This document shows, in pieces, positions 1-5,105 of a DNA stretch of 5,765 nucleotides (within the stretch, counting starts at the first letter, position 1; every line of letters begins with the position of its first letter). The translations under genes were made by a program, and so were the position numbers. Source of the DNA: Magnetococcales bacterium (GTDB lineage Bacteria; Pseudomonadota; Magnetococcia; Magnetococcales; DC0425bin3); assembly GCA_015229045.1 (NCBI GenBank), contig JADGCJ010000190.1, positions 1 through 5,765 on the forward strand, read 5' to 3'. The notes beneath the pieces were generated by a model. That model worked only from the letters and a program-made list of their open reading frames with translations. It did not search any database and was not told the origin of the DNA.

Positions 1-338
1 TCGGTTACATGGTGGATCGGACCCGTCGAGAATTCAAAGACGAAGACATCCAGAAGATTGCTGATACATGCCGTGCTTGGCGAGGAGAGCCAGGGGCCAA
101 CTCGTATGAGAATGAACTCGGCTTCTGCAAGGCGGCTTCCTTGGAGGAAATCCGTACTCATAATCATGTCCTGACACCAGGGCGTTATGTTGGTGCGGCA
201 GTAGTCGATGAAGAAGATACCCCCTTCATAGAGCGGTTCTCGCATTTGCAGAAAAGTCTTGAGGCCCATTTTACCGAGGGGGCGAGATTGGAGGCGGTGA
301 TTCGGACGAACCTTGGACGGTTGGTGTTACCTCAATGA
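1..338 (+). CDS. hsdM: Type I restriction-modification methyltransferase subunit HsdM, C-terminal fragment (5' end outside window)
   Basis: HsdM is the N6-adenine methyltransferase subunit of a Type I R-M enzyme. It pairs with HsdS to modify host DNA and is also required for restriction. Only the last ~111 codons are present. The open frame reads through the left edge (GYMVDRTRREF at the start), so the ATG at position 9 is an internal methionine and not the start. The tail is typical of the family: a charged helix with DEDIQKIADTCRAWRG, then FCKAASLEEIRTHNHVLTPGRYVG, in which the LTPGRYVG block is a common HsdM C-terminal signature. The catalytic NPPF/Y motif and the SAM-binding motif lie upstream and cannot be assessed. 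The TGA stop overlaps the next start as ATGA. The fragment's identity is quite certain; the Type I family (A-E) is not assigned. Confidence 0.93.
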   Translation, partial: GYMVDRTRREFKDEDIQKIADTCRAWRGEPGANSYENELGFCKAASLEEIRTHNHVLTPGRYVGAAVVDEEDTPFIERFSHLQKSLEAHFTEGARLEAVIRTNLGRLVLPQ

Positions 339-769
339 ACGACAAAACACTGGATTTCAGTTCACTACGCAACGCTGTCGCTTCGTTGGAGGATGGTCTT
401 GAAGTAGTCAGTGATGCCGAATGGTTCAACCGGCAATCTTCCAAGGTTCAGAATACCCTGGTGGCAGGTGTGATCCAGAATTTCGAGTTTGTTTACGAAC
501 TCAGCATCAAGATGATCAAGCGGCAGATTGAAATCGAATCGGCTAGTCCGAACGAAGTGGACGAGACCAATTTCCGCGAAGTGCTGCGCGTCGCGGCTGA
601 AAAAGGGTTGATCGCCGATGTCGAGGCATGGTTCAAGTACCGCAAAATGCGCAATGTCTCCTCGCATACCTATGACCATGACAAGGCCCGACAGGTTTAC
701 CAGGATACCCTAACCTTCATCAGTGATGCGCGATCCTTGCTCAAGCGTCTGGAATCCCGCAATGGGTGA
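335..769 (+). CDS. HEPN-fold nucleotidyltransferase-associated protein (HI0074-like), candidate toxin of a HEPN/MNT pair
   Basis: This 144-residue protein matches the HI0074-type 'nucleotidyltransferase substrate-binding' family in length and pattern. The family is all-helical, and its members occur next to a minimal nucleotidyltransferase. The visible hallmark is RNVSSHTY at residues 106-113, which fits R-x4-H-x-Y (R106, H111, Y113), the HEPN ribonuclease active-site motif. In characterised HepT/MntA pairs the Tyr of this motif is the residue AMPylated by the MNT antitoxin. Helical segments are evident around residues 38-66 and 116-140. The ATG sits in an ATGA overlap with hsdM. There is no strong Shine-Dalgarno sequence (only GGACGG, about 16 bases away), so translation is probably coupled to hsdM. 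The partner nucleotidyltransferase follows directly, overlapping by 8 bases, but is fused to HsdS. RNase toxicity is inferred from the motif; a non-toxic accessory role is possible. Confidence 0.85.
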   Translation: MNDKTLDFSSLRNAVASLEDGLEVVSDAEWFNRQSSKVQNTLVAGVIQNFEFVYELSIKMIKRQIEIESASPNEVDETNFREVLRVAAEKGLIADVEAWFKYRKMRNVSSHTYDHDKARQVYQDTLTFISDARSLLKRLESRNG

Positions 770-2381
770 AGTCCCCTTGATCGATATCCGCCCGGATCAT
801 TGGGAGATCGTCCGGGCAATCCTCAAAAAGCACGTTTCCGACCGGGAGGTCTGGGCCTTCGGCTCCCGCGCCAAATGGACGGCCAAGCAGTATTCCGATC
901 TGGATTTGTGCATTCTGGGCGACGGGCCGCTGGAGCTGGAACAGCAGGCCAGTCTGGAGGAGGATTTCAGCGAATCAGATTTGCCGTTCAAGGTGGATGT
1001 GGTGGATTGGGCGACGACGGCGGATGGGTTCAGGGGGATAATTGGGAGAGAGCGGGTGATGGTGCAAGAAATGGGGGACTGGGGTGTGGTGGATAACTGG
1101 CGGGAGCAACCTCTCTCAAGTCTTTGTACATATTTGAATCGAGGTACAACTCCAGCATACATTGATATAGGTGGAATACTAGTCCTGAACCAAAAGTGTG
1201 TTCGTGATCAGAGGGTCAATTTTGCTTTGGCCCGCCGTACCGATCCACAACAAAAGCCGGTTGCGGCTGAGCGCATTATTCAACCTTTAGACATTCTGGT
1301 CAACTCAACGGGGATTGGTACTCTTGGGCGTGTTGCTCAAATTCGCAGGCTGCCGGAGACGGCTACAGTCGATAGCCATGTGACATTGATTCGTCCAAAT
1401 CGTGAGGTAATCGATCCCTTATACCTCGGATTGGCGCTGCGTTGCTTTGAGCCAGAGATCGAAGCCCTCGGAGAGGGATCAACCGGACAGACGGAGCTTT
1501 CCCGGTCGCGTCTTGGCACGTTCCTTGTGTCAATGCCATCCAATCTGGACGAACAACGTGCCATCGCCCAAGTCCTCGGTGCGCTGGACGACAAGATCGA
1601 GTTGAACCGCCGCATGAACGCCGACCTAGAGGCCATGGCACGGGCAGTGTTCAAGGACTGGTTTGTGGATTTTGGCCCGGTGCGCGCCAAGACAGAGGGC
1701 CGCCCGGCTTATCTTGCTAAAGAGATATGGGATTTATTTCCCGATGCATTGGATGATGAGGATAAGCCGGTGGGGTGGATTTCATCACCGTTGGCAGGAA
1801 TTGCTGACTTGAACCCTAGAGAAAAGCTGATCAAGGGTGATCCAGTCCCCTATCTGGAGATGTCAGCACTCCCAACAGGAGGGGGTTGGCCAGAACCTCC
1901 GGTACTGCGACCTTTTGAAGCCGGATCGAAATTTCGGAATGGCGATACGCTGCTTGCCAGGATTACACCCTGCCTGGAAAACGGTAAGACAGCTTTCGTC
2001 CATTGTTTGGAGGATGGACAGGTTGGGTGGGGATCAACAGAGTTTATCGTCATTCGTCCGATAAAGCCTTTTCCAGAGGAATTCGGATACCTGTTGGCCA
2101 GAGATCCCCGGTTTCGGGACTTTGCTATTCAAAGCATGACTGGAACGTCTGGCCGACAGAGGGTTCAGGTTGATTCACTGGCAGGCTATGAAATAACCGC
2201 ACCTCGCACCGATTTGCTGTCCATCTTTGGTTCATTTATCAAACCCTGCTTCAAACAGATCAAGGCAAACGCCAAGGAATCCCAAACCCTCGCCCACCTC
2301 CGCGACCTGCTCCTCCCCAAACTGATCACTGGCGAGATCCGTGTCCGCGACGCCGAAAAGGCAGTGGAGGCGGTACTGTGA
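762..2381 (+). CDS. hsdS: Fusion of a minimal nucleotidyltransferase (MNT) domain to Type I specificity subunit HsdS
   Basis: This 539-residue protein has two parts. Residues 1-102 are an MNT domain of the Pol-beta type: G34-S35 in FGSRAKW, D46 and D48 in SDLDLCI, and a third acidic residue D79 in FKVDVVDW, so the catalytic set looks complete. Residues ~104-539 are HsdS, which chooses the DNA target. TRD1 spans ~112-262 with a family-typical NSTGIGTLGRV at 181-190. The central helical spacer is at ~262-312 (DEQRAIAQVLGALDDKIE, then KDWFVDFGPVRAK). TRD2 spans ~333-500 (TEFIVIRP, TGTSGRQ). The C-terminal spacer is LRDLLLPKLITGEIRVRD at 513-530. The frame crosses the junction with no stop codon. 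I chose ATG 762 (ATGGGTGA overlap with the HEPN stop, GGAA 7 bases upstream). The GTG at 723 is less likely. HsdS alone could also be made from internal ATG codons at 1059 or 1071. Stand-alone MNTs are about 100 residues, so the N-terminal part is a full gene's worth. Confidence 0.9.
   Translation: MGEVPLIDIRPDHWEIVRAILKKHVSDREVWAFGSRAKWTAKQYSDLDLCILGDGPLELEQQASLEEDFSESDLPFKVDVVDWATTADGFRGIIGRERVMVQEMGDWGVVDNWREQPLSSLCTYLNRGTTPAYIDIGGILVLNQKCVRDQRVNFALARRTDPQQKPVAAERIIQPLDILVNSTGIGTLGRVAQIRRLPETATVDSHVTLIRPNREVIDPLYLGLALRCFEPEIEALGEGSTGQTELSRSRLGTFLVSMPSNLDEQRAIAQVLGALDDKIELNRRMNADLEAMARAVFKDWFVDFGPVRAKTEGRPAYLAKEIWDLFPDALDDEDKPVGWISSPLAGIADLNPREKLIKGDPVPYLEMSALPTGGGWPEPPVLRPFEAGSKFRNGDTLLARITPCLENGKTAFVHCLEDGQVGWGSTEFIVIRPIKPFPEEFGYLLARDPRFRDFAIQSMTGTSGRQRVQVDSLAGYEITAPRTDLLSIFGSFIKPCFKQIKANAKESQTLAHLRDLLLPKLITGEIRVRDAEKAVEAVL
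1026..1056 (+). other. G-run cluster matching a G-quadruplex pattern at the MNT-HsdS junction
   Basis: Four G-runs at 1026-1028, 1033-1037, 1044-1046 and 1054-1056 are separated by loops of 4, 6 and 7 bases, which satisfies the G3+N1-7 pattern on the coding strand and hence in the mRNA. Further runs follow at 1073-1077 and 1081-1084. The cluster spans the last codons of the MNT domain and the possible internal start region. It may be only a consequence of Gly/Val/Trp/Arg codons in this stretch. Confidence 0.35.
1044..1061 (+). promoter_or_regulatory. Possible internal ribosome binding site and start for stand-alone HsdS
   Basis: GGGAGAG at 1044-1050 lies 8 bases before an in-frame ATG at 1059 (Met100 of the fusion), exactly at the MNT/HsdS boundary. 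A second in-frame ATG at 1071 (Met104, followed by GDW) is where a separate HsdS would normally begin, but it lacks a well-spaced Shine-Dalgarno. The site could produce HsdS without the MNT domain from the same mRNA, or be a relic of a former separate hsdS start. The site is seen in sequence; its use is inferred. Confidence 0.4.
2366..2380 (+). promoter_or_regulatory. Shine-Dalgarno and GTG start of the HNH effector gene
   Basis: A strong GGAGG at 2366-2370 lies 7 bases before GTG 2378, which overlaps the hsdS stop as GTGA. This supports the non-ATG start: no in-frame ATG follows before the zinc-binding CAFAGC segment, so a later start would truncate the HNH domain. The site lies inside the last codons of hsdS, consistent with coupled translation. 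Confidence 0.75.
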
Positions 2382-3139
2382 ATAGGCCAAGGAAAGAGCT
2401 GTCACCGGCAGAAATCAAAAAGCTCTACGGTCGTTCCGGCAACCGTTGCGCGTTTGCTGGCTGTCGGCGGTTACTGGTATTGGAGGCTACGGAGGCGGAT
2501 TCTACCAAACAGATCGGTGAAAGAGCCCATATCGTCGGTCACAGTGACGACGGCCCCCGTGGAGATCCAGACTTTCCTCGGGACCAGTTGGATACCTACG
2601 AAAATTCGATTCTGTTGTGCCCGGCTTGCCACGCCCAGGTGGATGCACATCCCAACACTTACACCGTGGACAACCTAAGAACCATCAAGACAGACCATGA
2701 GCGATGGGTCAAATCGACGTTGGCTGCCGCCATGCCCAGCGTCGGCTTCCCGGAACTAGAGGTTGTTGCCAAAGCCATCGCTTCCCCACCCAGCACCCCA
2801 ACGGACGATTTCACGATCACTGCTCCTCGGGAGAAGATGGCCAAGAACCGGCTGACCAGCAATGTCGAATACTATATTAATATTGGTCTAATCCGAAGCG
2901 GGGATGTGCGTTGTTATTTGCAGAACATGTCCACCTTCGACCCTGATTTTCCTGAACGCCTTAAGTCCGGCTTTTTTTCCGCGTATCATAGATTCCGTGA
3001 ACAAGGCATGGACGACGACGCCCTGTTCGAGGCTATGCGGGAATTCGCCAGTTGCGGCAGCCACGACTTCAAACGGCAGGCGGCGGGGCTGGCCGTGTTG
3101 GTATACTTGTTTGAAAGCTGCGAGGTATTCGAGAAATGA
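2378..3139 (+). CDS. HNH endonuclease with ABC-3C type C-terminal domain (predicted effector)
   Basis: This 253-residue protein is a predicted metal-dependent DNA nuclease. Residues ~1-115 form an HNH domain: zinc-ligand candidates C24 and C29 (CAFAGC) and C81/C84 (LLCPACH), with catalytic-type residues H51 in ERAHIVGHSDDGPRG, N76 in YENSILLC, and H85 followed by AQVDAHP. All expected positions are filled, so it looks active. Residues ~134-146 (PSTPTDDF region) resemble a flexible linker. Residues ~150-253 are helical (NVEYYINIGLI, LVYLFESCEVFEK) and resemble the C-terminal domain that ties effectors to ABC-three-component systems; I cannot assign the numbered subfamily. This reading is strengthened by the next two genes, a middle component and a DUF2326 ATPase, each overlapping by 4 bases. 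Such effectors are thought to be held in check or activated by the ATPase complex; this is family inference. It could also be viewed simply as an accessory HNH restriction nuclease. Confidence 0.88.
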   Translation: MNRPRKELSPAEIKKLYGRSGNRCAFAGCRRLLVLEATEADSTKQIGERAHIVGHSDDGPRGDPDFPRDQLDTYENSILLCPACHAQVDAHPNTYTVDNLRTIKTDHERWVKSTLAAAMPSVGFPELEVVAKAIASPPSTPTDDFTITAPREKMAKNRLTSNVEYYINIGLIRSGDVRCYLQNMSTFDPDFPERLKSGFFSAYHRFREQGMDDDALFEAMREFASCGSHDFKRQAAGLAVLVYLFESCEVFEK

Positions 3140-3366
3140 TTCTTCCCACTAAGCACGTTGACCTGCAACACTCCCTTCTGGGGGCGGGAGACACCCTTCT
3201 GCGACATATGCAGACCCCGCAGACAGTCACGGCGTTGTGGGAACGGGTGCGGGGCAATCCGGAGGTAAGCGTCTATTGGCGTTTTGTCATGGTGCTGGAC
3301 TTCCTGTTCGCCATTCAGGCGATTGACTGGGTGGATGGCCTGCTCGTGAGGAGGAAGAAGGCATGA
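3136..3366 (+). CDS. ABC-three-component system small middle component (resembles MC6)
   Basis: This 76-residue protein lies between the HNH effector and the DUF2326 ATPase, the position of the 'middle component' in ABC-3C systems. The opening MILPTKHVDLQHSLLGAG, the central TVTALWERVR and the hydrophobic helix FVMVLDFLFAIQAIDWVDGLL fit the short middle-component family I remember as type 6; the numbered assignment is from memory. The arrangement looks like a small winged-helix-type fold, with no signal peptide or membrane segment (residues 50-63 are hydrophobic but short and fit a buried helix). It probably bridges effector and ATPase. The ATG overlaps the HNH stop (ATGA), with GAGG at 3122-3125 about 10 bases upstream. 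Despite its size it is a genuine gene: it fills the whole gap between two coupled neighbours and overlaps both. Confidence 0.85.
   Translation: MILPTKHVDLQHSLLGAGDTLLRHMQTPQTVTALWERVRGNPEVSVYWRFVMVLDFLFAIQAIDWVDGLLVRRKKA
3348..3365 (+). promoter_or_regulatory. Shine-Dalgarno and ATG start of the DUF2326 ATPase
   Basis: GAGGAGG at 3348-3354 lies 8 bases before ATG 3363, which overlaps the preceding stop as ATGA. It is the strongest ribosome binding site in the window and fixes the ATPase start. The resulting N-terminus (MIRRITANQTSF) places the first beta strand about 40 residues ahead of the Walker A motif, as expected for SMC/RecN-like ATPases. Confidence 0.75.
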
Positions 3367-5105
3367 TCAGACGGATAACGGCCAATCAAACCTCATTTCG
3401 AAGCGTCGAGTTTACCAAAGGCTTCAATGTGGTGATGGCCGATCGAACCAAGGAGGAAACCAGGAAGAATTCCAGAAACGGCTTGGGAAAATCAACGCTG
3501 ATCGAAATCATCCATTTCTGTTTGGGAGCAAATGCGGACAAGGAATTCCTGCCCAGAGAGCACCTGCCCGGCTGGGAATTCTCCCTGGAATTGGCTGTTG
3601 GCTCACGTCAGATGACCGTGACTAGGGGAGTGGAGAACCCAACCAATTTCCTGGTCACCGATGTTCCATCCAACTGGCCGATCCAACCGACGGTTCGAAA
3701 AGGCGTCGAAGCCTTCATCGCCAAGGAATGGACTCTGCTGCTCGGGCATTTTCTGTTCAGCTTGCCTTATGATACCGACGGGAGTTCTCTGCGTGGTCCA
3801 TCTTTCCGTAGCCTGATTTCCTACTTCATTCGCCGCCGAAAGGATGCCTACTCCATACCATTTGAATCGTTCCGCAAGCAAACAGCGTTGGACGCTCAAA
3901 TCAATAATGCGTTTCTCCTTAGATTGGCTTGGAAAGACGCCTCGAAACTTCTGGAAATCAAGGAACGAAGCAAGGATCTGGAATCCATTAGAACCGCTAT
4001 CAAGGCAGGAGTATTGGACGGCTTTGGTGGAAAGCTTGGTGATTTGGAAACGCGTCAGGTCCGATTGAAGGATCTGGTCACAAAAGGACAAGCGGATCTG
4101 GAGTCATTCAAAGTCCATCCTCAATATGAGCAGATCCAGACCGACGCCAACAGGTTTACCGGAGAAATTCATTCACTGGTCAATGCCAACACCGTTGATC
4201 GGGAGATTCTCAAACTTTACGAGCAGAATCTGTCCGAGGAGCAACCACCACCAACGGATTCCCTGGATCGGATCTATCAGGAGGCAGGTATATCCCTGCC
4301 GACGACCGCGCTGCGCAGAATCGAGGAGGTTCGCCACTTCCACGCAACGATCATTTCCAATCGACTCGCCTTCCTGGCCGATGAGGTGGAACGCCTCAAG
4401 AATGCCATATCCAACCGGGAAACCCAGATTCGGAAAAAAACAGAAGAACGCGCCGCATTAATGGAGATTCTGAAAACCCATGGCGCATTGGAGGAGTATA
4501 CGCGGCTGCAACAACGCCACCTCGAAGTGGTGAACGAGTTGAACGCAGTTACCTCGATGATCGAGAAACATCGTGCGCTTGAGTCTGGGATGAGCGAGGT
4601 CAAGATCGACCAGGAACGCCTGCATCAGAAAGCCAGGCGGGATCTTGATGAGCGAAGAGTCATTTGGGAAAGGGCCATCAGCCTGTTCAACACATATTCT
4701 CAGCATTTGTACTCAGCCCCTGGGAATCTGGTTGTTGAGGTTGGACCCAATGGATTTAATTTTCGTGTTGATATTGAACGCTCTGGAAGCGGCGGCGTCG
4801 ATAATATGAAGATCTTCTGCTACGACCTGATGCTTGCCCGTCTGTGGGCGGAACAATCGGTTTCTCCTCGGGTTCTGATCCATGACAGCATGATTTTTGA
4901 TGGCGTAGATGAACGCCAACGCGCCCGTGCACTTGAACTGGCGGCCAAGGAATCGGAAGCCTACGGATTTCAATATATTTGTACCCTGAACAGCGATATG
5001 GTCCCAGAGAAGGAGTTTTCGCCAGATTTTAATCTGTCGCCTTTTATCCGGCTGCGTTTGACGGATGAAGATGTGAAAGGCTCCTTGCTGGGAGTACGGT
5101 TCTGA
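3363..5105 (+). CDS. DUF2326-domain SMC/RecN-like ABC ATPase (ABC-3C ATPase component)
   Basis: This 580-residue protein is a split-head ABC ATPase with coiled coils, related in layout to Rad50/RecN-like proteins. The N-terminal half-head (~1-190) carries Walker A as RNGLGKSTL (residues 38-46; K43, S44), followed by IEIIHFCLG. Residues ~190-445 are rich in charged heptad-like helices and probably form an antiparallel coiled coil. The C-terminal half-head (~455-580) is the DUF2326 part: a signature-like GSGGVDNM at 475-482, a Walker B-like RVLIHDSMIFDGVDERQ at 503-519, and a following TLNSDMVP segment. Instead of the usual Asp-Glu pair, Walker B ends in D508-S509, with E517 nearby; I believe this is typical of the family. 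It is predicted to sense an invader-associated DNA or nucleoprotein state and control the HNH effector through the middle component. No membrane segments are apparent, so a cytoplasmic location is expected. The frame is intact. Confidence 0.9.
   Translation: MIRRITANQTSFRSVEFTKGFNVVMADRTKEETRKNSRNGLGKSTLIEIIHFCLGANADKEFLPREHLPGWEFSLELAVGSRQMTVTRGVENPTNFLVTDVPSNWPIQPTVRKGVEAFIAKEWTLLLGHFLFSLPYDTDGSSLRGPSFRSLISYFIRRRKDAYSIPFESFRKQTALDAQINNAFLLRLAWKDASKLLEIKERSKDLESIRTAIKAGVLDGFGGKLGDLETRQVRLKDLVTKGQADLESFKVHPQYEQIQTDANRFTGEIHSLVNANTVDREILKLYEQNLSEEQPPPTDSLDRIYQEAGISLPTTALRRIEEVRHFHATIISNRLAFLADEVERLKNAISNRETQIRKKTEERAALMEILKTHGALEEYTRLQQRHLEVVNELNAVTSMIEKHRALESGMSEVKIDQERLHQKARRDLDERRVIWERAISLFNTYSQHLYSAPGNLVVEVGPNGFNFRVDIERSGSGGVDNMKIFCYDLMLARLWAEQSVSPRVLIHDSMIFDGVDERQRARALELAAKESEAYGFQYICTLNSDMVPEKEFSPDFNLSPFIRLRLTDEDVKGSLLGVRF

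Noticed and set aside
9..11. ATG at position 9 as a start of a small separate gene
   Set aside because: The same frame is open to the left edge and the residues before and after it match the HsdM C-terminus, so this is an internal methionine.
723..761. Upstream GTG at 723 as start of the MNT::HsdS gene
   Set aside because: It would add 13 residues (MMRDPCSSVWNPA) not resembling an MNT start and would overlap the HEPN gene by 47 bases, with no Shine-Dalgarno before it. ATG 762 gives the usual short overlap.
2958..2978. GCC...GGC followed by T7 resembling an intrinsic terminator
   Set aside because: The stem is only 3 bp with an 8-base loop and lies inside the intact HNH gene. The T7 encodes part of GFFS. 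It is not a credible terminator.
3603..4091. 162-codon open frame on the minus strand within the ATPase gene
   Set aside because: It is antisense to a strongly supported coding sequence, has no recognisable motif, and fits a shadow frame caused by codon composition.
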